Below, in pieces: positions 27,223 through 35,782 of a stretch of DNA of 64,000 nt. A program made the translations under genes and the position numbers. Position 1 is the first letter of the stretch. Every line of letters starts with the position of its first letter. The DNA is taken from NCBI RefSeq assembly GCF_031846325.1, contig NZ_JAVRHZ010000007.1, positions 1-64,000 on the forward strand, read 5' to 3'. This stretch comes from Patiriisocius_A hiemis (GTDB taxonomy: Bacteria > Bacteroidota > Bacteroidia > Flavobacteriales > Flavobacteriaceae). The notes below the pieces were generated by a model. The model saw nothing but the letters and a program-made list of their open reading frames with translations, searched no databases and had not been told where the DNA came from.

Positions 27223-28017
27223 ATGTATCGATTTATACTTTTACTAACCCTAATTTCTTCATTTTCTACAACAGCGCAAGATTTAGATCGTCTATTTGTT
27301 GATGGTAAAATCACAGCACCAGTTGGTGATGATGTAGAAGGGGTTAATATTTATAACATTTCCACTCAAAAAGGAACTGTAACAGATAAAGATGGAAAGT
27401 TTAAGTTATTAGTTGGAGAAAATGATAGAGTTCAAGTAACTGCTTTACAGTTTCAGTCTTTTACCGTTATTATAGATAAAGGAGTAGTAGATTCTATGCA
27501 GATGACAATTTACCTTAATCCATCTGTAAATGTTTTAGAGGAAGTAATAGTTAGGCCTTATGATCTTTCTGGAAATATTAATGTAGATGTTGGGCGGATA
27601 AAAACTGTAAATCTAGATGAAGATTTAAATTTGTCATACGAGGATGTTGAATTTAATTCTGGTTTCCTAGATGATTCACAAACAGCTATTAGAGGAAATA
27701 AGGCTATTGAGGCCTATTACAACGGGCAAAATCCTTATGGCGGAAATATAATAGGTCTGGTTGGGCTACTTTTTAAAAGTAACAAAACTAAGGTTAGTAG
27801 AAAAAAACAAAAATTGGCTGTTTCAACAGCATTAAGACAACGCTTTAGTAATGCTTATATTACAGAAACCTTCAATATACCTCAAGGGAAGGAAAATGAT
27901 TTTTTGTATTTTGTTGAAGATAATGGGGTAACTCCCTTAATGCTAAAAGCTGAAAATGAAGTACTACTCTTAGAGTATATGTTTAAAACTGCGGAGGCAT
28001 ATAGGTCAAAAAAATGA
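27223..28017 (+). CDS. Carboxypeptidase-regulatory-like surface protein, copy 1
   Basis: The ATG at 27223 is preferred over the adjacent GTG at 27220. The 264-residue protein has a signal peptide ending near TTAQ. A CarboxypepD_reg-like beta-sandwich follows (GVNIYNISTQKGTVTDKDGKFKLLVGENDRVQVTALQFQ, given here only as its pattern of G-T-x-T-D-x-x-G-x-F). It then has LEEVIVRPYDLSGNINVDVGRI, resembling the start of TonB-plug linkers, but there is no barrel. It is probably periplasmic or outer-membrane associated. The next gene is a diverged copy. Confidence 0.82.
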   Translation: MYRFILLLTLISSFSTTAQDLDRLFVDGKITAPVGDDVEGVNIYNISTQKGTVTDKDGKFKLLVGENDRVQVTALQFQSFTVIIDKGVVDSMQMTIYLNPSVNVLEEVIVRPYDLSGNINVDVGRIKTVNLDEDLNLSYEDVEFNSGFLDDSQTAIRGNKAIEAYYNGQNPYGGNIIGLVGLLFKSNKTKVSRKKQKLAVSTALRQRFSNAYITETFNIPQGKENDFLYFVEDNGVTPLMLKAENEVLLLEYMFKTAEAYRSKK

Positions 28018-28787
28018 AGTCTTGGGTTTTAGTATTTTCTTTCCTTTTTGCATGCCATTTCTTATATGGACAAATTACACTTCAAGGAACTATTGATAAT
28101 GAAACTGATGTTGAGGGTATTCACGTTTTAAACACTTCTTCTAGATACAATACCGTTACAAATGAGAATGGAAACTTTTCAATAAAAGTTTCTAAGGTTG
28201 ACACTTTGTTTGTTTCTTCAGTAAAGTATCAACCCAAGCAAGTTGTAATTACACAAGAAATTTTTGAAAAAGAAATTCTAATTATAACATTAGAGGAGTT
28301 AGTTAATGAGCTAGATGAGGTTGTTTTAGGCCCTAATCTTACTGGAAATATTGAAACCGATTTAAAAAAGATTAAGACTAAGGATGCTATAAATTTTGAT
28401 GATGTAGGTATCCCAGGATTTAAAGGAGTTCCAGAAGAGAAAATACCTACAGTTATTGGACAAACTATTGGGCCAACTCATGTTAATATTGAAGCATTGT
28501 ATAAACATTTGAGCGGGTATTATAAGAAATTGAAGACACGAAGAAAATGGGAAGCTCAAAACCAAGATGCTAGTAAGATTTTAAACTTTTACACGCATCA
28601 ATTTTTTGTGGAAGCTTATGATATTCCAGAAAATAGATTGTATGATTTCATGCTCTTTTGTATAGAAACCTCCACACTTCAAAAGGATTTTAAAAAAGAG
28701 AATTATACTTCGGTAATTGCTATTTTTGATAAAAAAAGTAAAGCTTACAATTCACGTTTAGAGGATTTAGAATATAAAAAGGAATAA
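28014..28787 (+). CDS. Carboxypeptidase-regulatory-like surface protein, copy 2
   Basis: The 257-residue protein has the same plan as the preceding one: a signal peptide (ending near LYGQ), a VEGIHVLNTSSRYNTVTNENG sandwich domain, then ELDEVVLGPNLTGNIETDLKKIK. It continues with a region unique to the pair, containing FYTHQFFVEAYDIPENRLYDF (copy 1 has ITETFNIPQGKENDFLYF). The two genes overlap by four bases, pointing to tandem duplication and coupled expression. Function is unknown. Confidence 0.82.
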   Translation: MKSWVLVFSFLFACHFLYGQITLQGTIDNETDVEGIHVLNTSSRYNTVTNENGNFSIKVSKVDTLFVSSVKYQPKQVVITQEIFEKEILIITLEELVNELDEVVLGPNLTGNIETDLKKIKTKDAINFDDVGIPGFKGVPEEKIPTVIGQTIGPTHVNIEALYKHLSGYYKKLKTRRKWEAQNQDASKILNFYTHQFFVEAYDIPENRLYDFMLFCIETSTLQKDFKKENYTSVIAIFDKKSKAYNSRLEDLEYKKE

Positions 28788-28840
28788 TAATTGTAACATT
28801 TACCTCAAGACAACGTCAAACATTTTTATTACAATTTGCT

Positions 28841-29344
28841 ATGAAGCTATATAAAGTTGCATCACTTTTACTTTTATGTTGTTTATTTACTTCTTTTACT
28901 ACACATAAGTTTTATGTAAGTACTACTAATCTTGAGTATGTTCCTGAAGAAAAATCAGTTCAGATAATTACAAAAATTTTTATTGATGATGTAGAGAATG
29001 CAATTAAAGAACGCTACGGAGTAGAAACGTCTTTAGATACTAATAAAGAAACAGAAGCAGATAGAAATTTCCTCAAAAAATATATCCTTCAAAAATTACA
29101 AGTTAAAGTAAATGATAAAGAGCAGGATATGAATTACATTGGTATTGAATACGATATTGATATTGTAAAGGCATATATAGAGATTGAGGGTGTTAGAAAT
29201 TTAAAAACCTTAGAAATAGAAAACACCGTATTAATGGATATGTTTGAGGAACAACAAAATATTATACATATTAAAACCCCAGAAATGAGAAGAAGTATTA
29301 TTCTTGAAAAAGAAAATCCTAAAGGATTGTTAAACTTCGATTAA
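28841..29344 (+). CDS. DUF6702-like exported protein
   Basis: The 167-residue protein has a signal peptide (LYKVASLLLLCCLFTSFT), then HKFYVSTTNLEYVPEEKSVQIITKIF, the opening typical of DUF6702 proteins of flavobacteria. There are no catalytic motifs. In this and, from memory, other flavobacterial genomes it sits before an M1 family metallopeptidase gene, so a shared periplasmic task is likely but unproven. Confidence 0.8.
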   Translation: MKLYKVASLLLLCCLFTSFTTHKFYVSTTNLEYVPEEKSVQIITKIFIDDVENAIKERYGVETSLDTNKETEADRNFLKKYILQKLQVKVNDKEQDMNYIGIEYDIDIVKAYIEIEGVRNLKTLEIENTVLMDMFEEQQNIIHIKTPEMRRSIILEKENPKGLLNFD

Positions 29345-29416
29345 GGGGCACTAATAGATTAATAAACAAGTATTTTTAAAACTCGAAAATTCGAACTCTA
29401 ATTAACAACAAATAAA

Positions 29417-31720
29417 ATGAAACTTATTAAGTACTTATCATTCGCAGCATTTTTTCTAGCTGTAGGTATGACATATGCTCAAGAAGATAAAAAAGAGCGT
29501 AAACCAGGTCATACTAACGAAAACAGATTTAAACAACTCTATGACGAGTTTTCTACACCAAATGCATATCGTTCTGCAAGTGGAGCGCCCGGTCCAGAAT
29601 ATTACCAGCAGCAAGCAGATTACGTAATGGATTTAGAGCTTGATGACAAGAATGCAAGAATTTACGGTAACGAAACAATTACTTATACAAACAACTCTCC
29701 AGACGTATTAGAATACCTATGGGTACAACTTGATCAAAATGTACGTGCTAGAGACTCTAAGTCACCACTTATTGAACCAAATGGAGCTCAAGGAGCAGAC
29801 TTAGCTAGCAACTTTGTAAATAATTACATGGGTGCTGGATTTGATGGTGGTTTTAAAATAGATCATGTTAAGGATACTAAAGGAGGAAACCTACCTTACA
29901 CAATTAATAGAACAATGATGCGTGTTGAAATGCCAAAGGCACTTAAGACAGGTGAAAAATTTAGTTTTTCTATTAAGTGGTGGTACAACATACCAGAACA
30001 TACAGTAGATAGAGCTAGAAGTGGTTACGAAACTTTTGATGATGGAAACAGAGGATATGTAATTGCACAGTTTTACCCACGTATGGCAGTTTACAATGAT
30101 GTAGAAGGATGGCAGAATAGTCAGTTCTGGGGTCGTGATGAGTTTGCCTTACCATTTGGAAATTTTGATGTAAATATCACAGTTCCTGCAGATCACGTAT
30201 TAGATGCTACCGGTAAGCTTTTAAATAGAAAAGAGATTTTCTCAAAAGATATGATGTCTCGTTATGAGAAAGCTAAAAAATCTTACGATAAGCCAGTAAT
30301 AATTGTAACACAAGAAGAGGCAGAAGCTGCGTCAAAAGGATTTTCTACAGCTAAGAAAACTTGGAAGTTTAGAGCAGAAAACGTAAGAGATTATGGTTTT
30401 GCTACTTCAAGAAGATATATATGGGATATGATGGCTGTAAAGGTTGGAAGTAAAGACGTAATGGCTGTATCTGTTTATCCACCGGAAGGTAACCCTCTTT
30501 GGGAGGATTATTCAACCCTAGCTGTTGCAAGTACATTAAAGTCGTATTCTAGAATGACTTTTGAGTATCCATACCACAAGGCGATTTCAGTTCACGCAAA
30601 GAATCAAGGGATGGAATATCCAATGATTTGCTGGAACTATGGTCGTCCAGATAAAGATGGAAACTATAGTGACAGAACAAAGTATGGAATGATAAGTGTA
30701 ATTATCCACGAAGTTGGACACAATTATTTCCCAATGATTGTAAATAGTGATGAGCGTCAATGGACATGGATGGACGAAGGTTTAAATACTTTTGTACAGT
30801 ATGTTGCAGAGCAAGACTTTGGAGAAGCATATCCAGATGCTATTGCACCAAACAAAAAGTATCCTTCAAGAAGGGGACCTGCAAAAAATATTGTTAACTA
30901 CATGGCAAGTAATCAAGATTACATTGCTCCAATTATGACGAAAGGTCTTAATACATATAGTTTTGGTAACAATGCTTATGGAAAGCCAGCTACTGGACTT
31001 AACATTTTAAGAGAAACTATAATGGGACGTGAGTTGTTTGACTATGCATTTAAAACATACTCTCAACGATGGATGTTTAAACACCCAACACCAGAAGATT
31101 TCTTTAGAAGTATGGAAGATGCATCTGCTGTTGATTTAGATTGGTTCTGGAGATCATGGTTCTACACTACAGATTACACAGATATAGGAGTAGAAGGAGT
31201 TAAAAAGTTTTACGTTTCATCTAAAATGACTAAACAAGTTAAAGAAATGATGGCTGCTCGTGGTATGAAAGAAAGTGATTTACCACCATTAGTTTATCTT
31301 GTTGAAGAAGGAAGTGAAGATTATGATGAGAGCATGAAAAATGCAAAGTTAGATGACATAAAATCTATCAACGAGTATATGATGGATAATATGACAGCAG
31401 AAGAAAGAACTAAGGTAAAGAAACCCAAATATTTCTATGAAGTAACTTTTGAGAAACCAGGTGGAATCCCAATGCCAATTATTGCAGAATATACCTATAG
31501 CGATGGAACTAAAGAGCGTATTACTTACCCAGCACAAATTTGGAGAAAGAATGATGTTTCTGTTGGTAAAGTAATTGCTTCAGAAAAAGAAATCACTAAT
31601 ATTATGGTAGACCCAGATGAGGAAACTGCAGATATTGATACTTCAAATAATAGCTGGCCAAGAGAAAAAGAAGAAGGCGAGTTCAAGAAATTTAAAGAAG
31701 GAGTTAAAGGAGAAAAGTAA
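29417..31720 (+). CDS. M1 family zinc metallopeptidase
   Basis: The 767-residue protein has a signal peptide (ending MTYAQ) and an N-terminal beta domain (YVMDLELDDKNARIYGNETITY). The M1 catalytic domain has the zinc motif HEVGHN (His431, Glu432, His435) and WTWMDEGLNTFVQY with the third ligand Glu. Many relatives have the family motif GAMEN for aminopeptidase activity; here that region reads QGMEYPMICW, which is diverged. The C-terminal 150 residues are charged and lack a T9SS sorting signal, so it is probably periplasmic. Confidence 0.92.
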   Translation: MKLIKYLSFAAFFLAVGMTYAQEDKKERKPGHTNENRFKQLYDEFSTPNAYRSASGAPGPEYYQQQADYVMDLELDDKNARIYGNETITYTNNSPDVLEYLWVQLDQNVRARDSKSPLIEPNGAQGADLASNFVNNYMGAGFDGGFKIDHVKDTKGGNLPYTINRTMMRVEMPKALKTGEKFSFSIKWWYNIPEHTVDRARSGYETFDDGNRGYVIAQFYPRMAVYNDVEGWQNSQFWGRDEFALPFGNFDVNITVPADHVLDATGKLLNRKEIFSKDMMSRYEKAKKSYDKPVIIVTQEEAEAASKGFSTAKKTWKFRAENVRDYGFATSRRYIWDMMAVKVGSKDVMAVSVYPPEGNPLWEDYSTLAVASTLKSYSRMTFEYPYHKAISVHAKNQGMEYPMICWNYGRPDKDGNYSDRTKYGMISVIIHEVGHNYFPMIVNSDERQWTWMDEGLNTFVQYVAEQDFGEAYPDAIAPNKKYPSRRGPAKNIVNYMASNQDYIAPIMTKGLNTYSFGNNAYGKPATGLNILRETIMGRELFDYAFKTYSQRWMFKHPTPEDFFRSMEDASAVDLDWFWRSWFYTTDYTDIGVEGVKKFYVSSKMTKQVKEMMAARGMKESDLPPLVYLVEEGSEDYDESMKNAKLDDIKSINEYMMDNMTAEERTKVKKPKYFYEVTFEKPGGIPMPIIAEYTYSDGTKERITYPAQIWRKNDVSVGKVIASEKEITNIMVDPDEETADIDTSNNSWPREKEEGEFKKFKEGVKGEK

Positions 31721-31745
31721 TTCTTTATTTTCTATAAAAATAAGT

Positions 31746-31777
31746 AAGCCCTTTTTAGTTTTTAAAAAGGGCTTTTT
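31746..31777 (+). terminator. Terminator of the DUF6702-M1 transcript
   Basis: AAGCCCTTTTT and AAAAAGGGCTT form an eleven-pair stem with a seven-base loop, followed by five T residues. It lies about 25 bases after the M1 stop codon. Confidence 0.85.
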
Positions 31778-31890
31778 GTTACTACTACATTTTGTTTTAT
31801 TTGCTTGAATTTTGATATTGAAAATCTATATTTGGATTTAATAATTAAAATTTGAAATTTGTTTTTTAGAATTTAAAATACCTTTTATGC

Positions 31891-31923
31891 TTGCATTAAG
31901 GTATTTTATAAATTGTATCTTTG
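31891..31923 (+). promoter_or_regulatory. Probable promoter of tatA, near-leaderless
   Basis: A TTG at 31891-31893 and TATCTTTG at 31916-31923 are separated by 22 bases, a good fit to the phylum promoter. The box ends only four bases before the tatA ATG at 31928, so the transcript would have almost no leader. Confidence 0.55.
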
Positions 31924-31927
31924 TACC

Positions 31928-32215
31928 ATGCAGTTAGCTACACTTCCTTTATTTATTAGTGGTGCCGAAATAGGCTTCATACTATTTATAGTACTACTTG
32001 TTTTTGGAGCAGATAAAATTCCAGAAATTGCTCGTGGTTTGGGAAAAGGAATGCGTCAAATAAAAGATGCTACCAATGATATTAAATCTGAAATAACCAA
32101 AACTGCCGAAAAGCAAGGAATTGATATGGATATGACAAAAGATATCAAAGAACAAATAGATAGTGTAAAAGAAGATATTGATGAGGTTACAGGTTCTATA
32201 AAAAGAAAGTTCTAA
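31928..32215 (+). CDS. tatA: Twin-arginine translocase subunit TatA/E
   Basis: From the ATG at 31928 the protein is 95 residues. An N-terminal membrane helix (GAEIGFILFIVLLVFGADKIPE) ends in the FGxxKIPE hinge typical of TatA/TatE. An amphipathic helix (LGKGMRQIKDATNDIK) and a charged tail with repeated D/E and K follow. An upstream TTG could add five residues, but it lies inside the probable promoter. TatA forms the pore for folded proteins. No tatC is present in the window. Confidence 0.92.
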   Translation: MQLATLPLFISGAEIGFILFIVLLVFGADKIPEIARGLGKGMRQIKDATNDIKSEITKTAEKQGIDMDMTKDIKEQIDSVKEDIDEVTGSIKRKF

Positions 32216-32770
32216 ATGCTTGAAACCTTACAGCAATGGGATCGTGACTTATTTATATTTCTCAATAATTTAGGGATTGAAACTCATGATTCTTTTTGGG
32301 TTTTTGTTACTCAAATTGAAAGCTGGATTCCTCTTTTTATCGCTTTTCTTTTCATAATTTTTTACTACTATAAATGGAAAAAGGGACTAGTTGTGTTTCT
32401 TTTTGTGCTTAGTTGTTTTGCTGTTACTTTACTTGCCACAGACTTAACTAAAGAGTTTGTAGCTAGATTACGACCCAATAATGATCAGTTACTTTCAGAT
32501 TTAATTAGAGTTCTTCAAAAACCAACTACGTATAGTTTTTTCTCTGGACATGCGTCCACAAGTATGGCAATCACAACTTTTATGGTGTTAGCTATTAAGA
32601 GATTTAATAAGTGGATTTATCTTGCATACTTATGGCCACTAATTTTTATGTTAAGTAGAATCTATGTAGGTGTACACTATCCAAGTGATATTTTAGTAGG
32701 TGCTTTAGTAGGTACTTGTTTTGCGTATTTATTTTTTAAATTAACAAAAAGAGTTCTCAATAAACTATAG
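32216..32770 (+). CDS. PAP2 family membrane phosphatase
   Basis: The 184-residue polytopic protein carries the three phosphatase motifs: KEFVARLRPNN (KxxxxxxRP), FFSGHAST (SGH) and SRIYVGVHYPSDILVG (SRxxxxxHxxxD). Substrates of this family include undecaprenyl pyrophosphate, phosphatidylglycerophosphate and lipid A. The exact one is not visible here. It starts directly after the tatA stop and ends in a 12-base palindrome that also holds the stop of the convergent gene. Confidence 0.92.
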   Translation: MLETLQQWDRDLFIFLNNLGIETHDSFWVFVTQIESWIPLFIAFLFIIFYYYKWKKGLVVFLFVLSCFAVTLLATDLTKEFVARLRPNNDQLLSDLIRVLQKPTTYSFFSGHASTSMAITTFMVLAIKRFNKWIYLAYLWPLIFMLSRIYVGVHYPSDILVGALVGTCFAYLFFKLTKRVLNKL

Positions 32771-33084
32771 TTTAAAAAAAGCACTATCCCGAGCTGTTCC
32801 AGACGCATCTTGTATTCTAACTATAGATGTATTAGAATCTGTTGTTTCATATCTACAAATTCCTGGTGTTTCAACCCTATTATAAATGAAGTTATAGATA
32901 CTACTGTATTTGCAGCGTTACATGGTAGGTCAATTTCAATTTCGTACATACCAACCGCAGAGTTGTTTACAGAAGTAATCCCATATCCTACAGAAATACC
33001 TCCTTCCGAGTCAATAATCCCATAAGCAATAGCTATAGAGTTTCCATAAATGGTACTAGCGACTGGGCTTAAAGTTATTTTCAT
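32765..33084 (-). pseudogene. Small conserved-looking gene interrupted by a frameshift
   Basis: From the ATG at 33084 a frame reads MKITLSPVASTIYGNSIAIA and continues protein-like to about NAANTVVSI near 32900. In that frame it ends at 32821 with an unlikely tail. In another frame, starting near the same point, the sequence reads YNFIYNRVETPGICRYETTD and runs on sensibly to ...SAFFKL and a stop at 32765. The join suggests one protein of about 105 residues with a single indel between about 32890 and 32925. There is no homopolymer at the site, so neither polymerase slippage nor programmed shifting is obvious. The family is not recognised; the sequence is rich in beta-strand patterns. Confidence 0.6.
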
Positions 33085-33224
33085 AGTAGGTTTAGGTTAA
33101 AAAGAGTAAACTTAAAAAGGTTTTTTAACCCATTTTTGGAAGCGTTGTTTACACTTTTTTATTCATAAATAATTGAAAATCAATAAATTAATTTTGTATT
33201 TTGAAAAGACTTTTTTTAATAGGT

Positions 33225-33240
33225 ATTAGAGTACTCTAAT
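33225..33240. promoter_or_regulatory. Sixteen-base perfect palindrome, operator candidate
   Basis: ATTAGAGTACTCTAAT is a perfect inverted repeat lying 38 bases before the lipoprotein gene at 33279. Flanking AGGTA on the left and TACCT on the right extend the symmetry with an offset. It may bind a dimeric regulator, possibly the NarL-type regulator encoded at 35140-35778; this is inference. Confidence 0.4.
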
Positions 33241-33278
33241 TTATACCTACATTTATATAAACAAAAACCCTAACTATT

Positions 33279-33758
33279 ATGAAGACTATTAAATTAACCT
33301 ATCTCCTAATTACTGGAATAGTGTTCATTTCGTTAACATCATGCGAAAAAAAAGAACCTCCAGTTCAAGTACTAACTGCTAACCAAGCTAATGAAATTGA
33401 AGAGGAGTTTAAGAATACCCGAGCACGAGTTTTAAACAACGCACTAGGATTTGAGGATACAAGAGACTTTTGGTTTTCTCTAGACTCCCTAAAAAAATAT
33501 ATTGATTATGTTGAGCACGAAGCAAATAAGCAAGGTAAGCAAGATCTAGGATTACGAGTTTATTTTGCAGCTTATCCTCCTAACAGTAATTACTCTCAAC
33601 CAGGAAAAGCTACAGTATTTATGGTACCTACTTTTAGAGAGGCTCCCAATGCATTGCAAAAGGGACTAGTACCTATTCAGCCTGAAAATGTAAACATGAA
33701 AGATGTTTCTATATATAACTATGGACATGGTGGAATACCACCAAATGATTATGAATAA
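33279..33758 (+). CDS. Lipoprotein of unknown function
   Basis: The 159-residue protein has a lipoprotein signal peptide (FISLTSC, Cys22). The mature part includes EEEFKNTRARVLNNALGFEDTRDFWFSLDSLKKYIDYVEHEA as a long helix region, GLRVYFAAYPPN, and a Gly/Pro-rich end. No family is recognised with certainty. It is followed after 15 bases by a membrane protein and a two-component pair in the same direction, which suggests a sensory accessory role. Confidence 0.75.
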   Translation: MKTIKLTYLLITGIVFISLTSCEKKEPPVQVLTANQANEIEEEFKNTRARVLNNALGFEDTRDFWFSLDSLKKYIDYVEHEANKQGKQDLGLRVYFAAYPPNSNYSQPGKATVFMVPTFREAPNALQKGLVPIQPENVNMKDVSIYNYGHGGIPPNDYE

Positions 33759-33773
33759 AAAATAAATCAATAA

Positions 33774-34403
33774 GTGGATGCTTATCAACTTATACCTAAT
33801 ATCTCAGAATTTATAGCTGCAATACTGGCTACAATATTCTTTAGAAAATATTCTAACTCTAATGAGAGGTATTTTATCCTTTTTTTATGGATAACTTTTT
33901 TAGTTGATGCTATAGGGCTTTATTCAAGACTTGAAGACATATCAATTAGTTGGTTATATGAGAGTTATACGTTTATAAGCTTTATGTTTTATTTTTATTG
34001 GTATTACACAATTTTACGTTTTAGAGAATTTAAAAGATTAGCTATAATATTTGCTTCTCTTTTTACTATTATAACTATTTTGACCTATACAATTAATTCT
34101 CTTTCTGGCAAAGGGTATGCTTTTGTAACAGGATCAGTCTGTTTGCTATTATTAACTTTTTTTCATTTTTACCAATTGCTTAAAAGTGATGAGGTTTTAG
34201 TAGTTAAACATAAATTAAGCTTTTGGATATCTACAGCATTGCTGTTATTTTATATAGGTATTATTCCGCTCATGTTACTATCAAAGTATCTAGGATTTAA
34301 AGCTATGAGTTATAATTTGGTACTTATAATTTTAAATATCATCCTTTATGGTTGTTATAGTATAGGCTTCATATGGACGAAAAAGAAATACAATCATTTT
34401 TAA
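33774..34403 (+). CDS. Polytopic membrane protein next to a histidine kinase, GTG start
   Basis: The 209-residue protein has six or seven hydrophobic segments and few charged loops, like small 7TM sensor modules. The start is taken as GTG at 33774 because no ATG lies in the first 25 codons. Its last 31 bases overlap the histidine kinase gene, so translation is coupled. It probably forms the membrane sensing part for that kinase, which has only one membrane helix of its own; this is inferred from context. Confidence 0.78.
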   Translation: MDAYQLIPNISEFIAAILATIFFRKYSNSNERYFILFLWITFLVDAIGLYSRLEDISISWLYESYTFISFMFYFYWYYTILRFREFKRLAIIFASLFTIITILTYTINSLSGKGYAFVTGSVCLLLLTFFHFYQLLKSDEVLVVKHKLSFWISTALLLFYIGIIPLMLLSKYLGFKAMSYNLVLIILNIILYGCYSIGFIWTKKKYNHF

Positions 34404-35143
34404 TAATATTTTCAGTAATAGCTGTAGCATTAGTGCTAACCATTATTATTCTTTTTTCTTTATTTCAACAAAGAAAAAATAAGCTATTAAGAGAACAAGA
34501 AAAGGCAATGTATAAGTTTCAAAGAGAGCTAATAGAAACACAAGTAGAAATTAGAGAAGAAACATTACGTAATATAAGTTGGGAATTGCATGATAACATA
34601 GGGCAACTAGTAACACTAGCAAAAATTAAGGTTCAAAATGCTTCAGAAAAAAATAAAGAATTAGTAGATGCAGCAGATACTATTGGTAGTGCTTTAGACG
34701 AATTACGAAGTCTTTCAAAAATTATTAATCCAGACACATTTTCTAAACTTTCACTTACTGAAATTTTAAAACTGGAGATAGATCGCTTCAATAGATTAAA
34801 ATACTTAGAGGCTTCTTTAAATTGTACTAACTGTGAATTTAAGCTTAATGATAAATCCGAGATTATTATCTTTAGAATATTACAGGAGTTTTTCACTAAT
34901 ACTATTAAACACTCCAAAGCAACAAAATTAAGTGTAGCCCTAGACTTTAAAGACAAAATACTATATATCACAGCAAAGGATAATGGAGTAGGATTTAATG
35001 TTGATAAAGCTACCGAGAATAGTGGTATTGGACTGAGTAATATAGCCAATAGAGCAAAATTGATAAATGCAAGCGTAGTTATTTCTTCAGAAATAGGAAA
35101 AGGAACAGAGTTAAAATTAACCTATAAATCAAAGGCGTCATGA
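34373..35143 (+). CDS. Sensor histidine kinase (NarX/LiaS-like)
   Basis: The 256-residue protein has one N-terminal membrane helix (about residues 8-31), then a coiled-coil dimerisation region with the phospho-acceptor at His73 (ISWELHDNIGQLVTLAKIK), and a HATPase_c domain (ILQEFFTNTIKHSKATKL, DNGVGFN, GIGLSNIANRAKLINA). It lacks a periplasmic sensor domain. It overlaps the upstream membrane protein gene by 31 bases and the regulator gene by four. Confidence 0.93.
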   Translation: MDEKEIQSFLIIFSVIAVALVLTIIILFSLFQQRKNKLLREQEKAMYKFQRELIETQVEIREETLRNISWELHDNIGQLVTLAKIKVQNASEKNKELVDAADTIGSALDELRSLSKIINPDTFSKLSLTEILKLEIDRFNRLKYLEASLNCTNCEFKLNDKSEIIIFRILQEFFTNTIKHSKATKLSVALDFKDKILYITAKDNGVGFNVDKATENSGIGLSNIANRAKLINASVVISSEIGKGTELKLTYKSKAS

Positions 35144-35778
35144 AGCATACAGTTGTAGTTGTAGATGATCATAATTTACTTTCTCAGGCGATTGGAAACC
35201 TTGTTGAAGGGTTTGATGACTTCACGTTGTTATATACCTGTAAAAATGGTGAAGAGCTATTAACAAAATTTAAAAATCCAAAAAACATACCACAAATTGT
35301 GCTTATGGATGTTAACATGCCTATTTTAAATGGGATTGAAACAACCGAAATTATTAAAGAAAAATTTCCAGATGTAAAAGTCTTGGCACTTTCTATAGAA
35401 GAAGAAGAAAGTACAATTCTAAAAATGTTACGAGTAGGAGCAAGGGGGTATTTAATGAAAGATGTAAAACAATCTGAGCTTAATAAAGCACTTATTGAAG
35501 TTAAAGAAAATGGGTATTATCATACTAATACGGTTGCCAAATTATTGATAAACAGTCTCTCTGAAAAGGAGAATAAGAAATTAGAACTTAAAGAAAGAGA
35601 ATTGGAGTTTATTAAATATGCCTGCTCAGAAATGACTTATAAAGAAATTGCCGACAAGATGTGTCTAAGCCCAAGAACTATTGAAGGGTATCGAGATACA
35701 CTATTCGAAAAATTAAATCTAAGAAATAGAACAGGACTCGTAATCTATGCAATTAAAAATAAAATATTTGTTCCATAA
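35140..35778 (+). CDS. NarL/LuxR-type response regulator
   Basis: The 212-residue protein has a receiver domain with acidic pair Asp9-Asp10, phospho-acceptor Asp57 (QIVLMDVNMPILNG) and the conserved Lys in LMKDVKQSEL. A C-terminal LuxR helix-turn-helix follows (EMTYKEIADKMCLSPRTIEGYRDTLFEKLNL). It is the cognate partner of the kinase encoded just upstream. It may control its own operon through the palindrome at 33225-33240. Confidence 0.95.
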   Translation: MKHTVVVVDDHNLLSQAIGNLVEGFDDFTLLYTCKNGEELLTKFKNPKNIPQIVLMDVNMPILNGIETTEIIKEKFPDVKVLALSIEEEESTILKMLRVGARGYLMKDVKQSELNKALIEVKENGYYHTNTVAKLLINSLSEKENKKLELKERELEFIKYACSEMTYKEIADKMCLSPRTIEGYRDTLFEKLNLRNRTGLVIYAIKNKIFVP

Positions 35779-35782
35779 ACTC

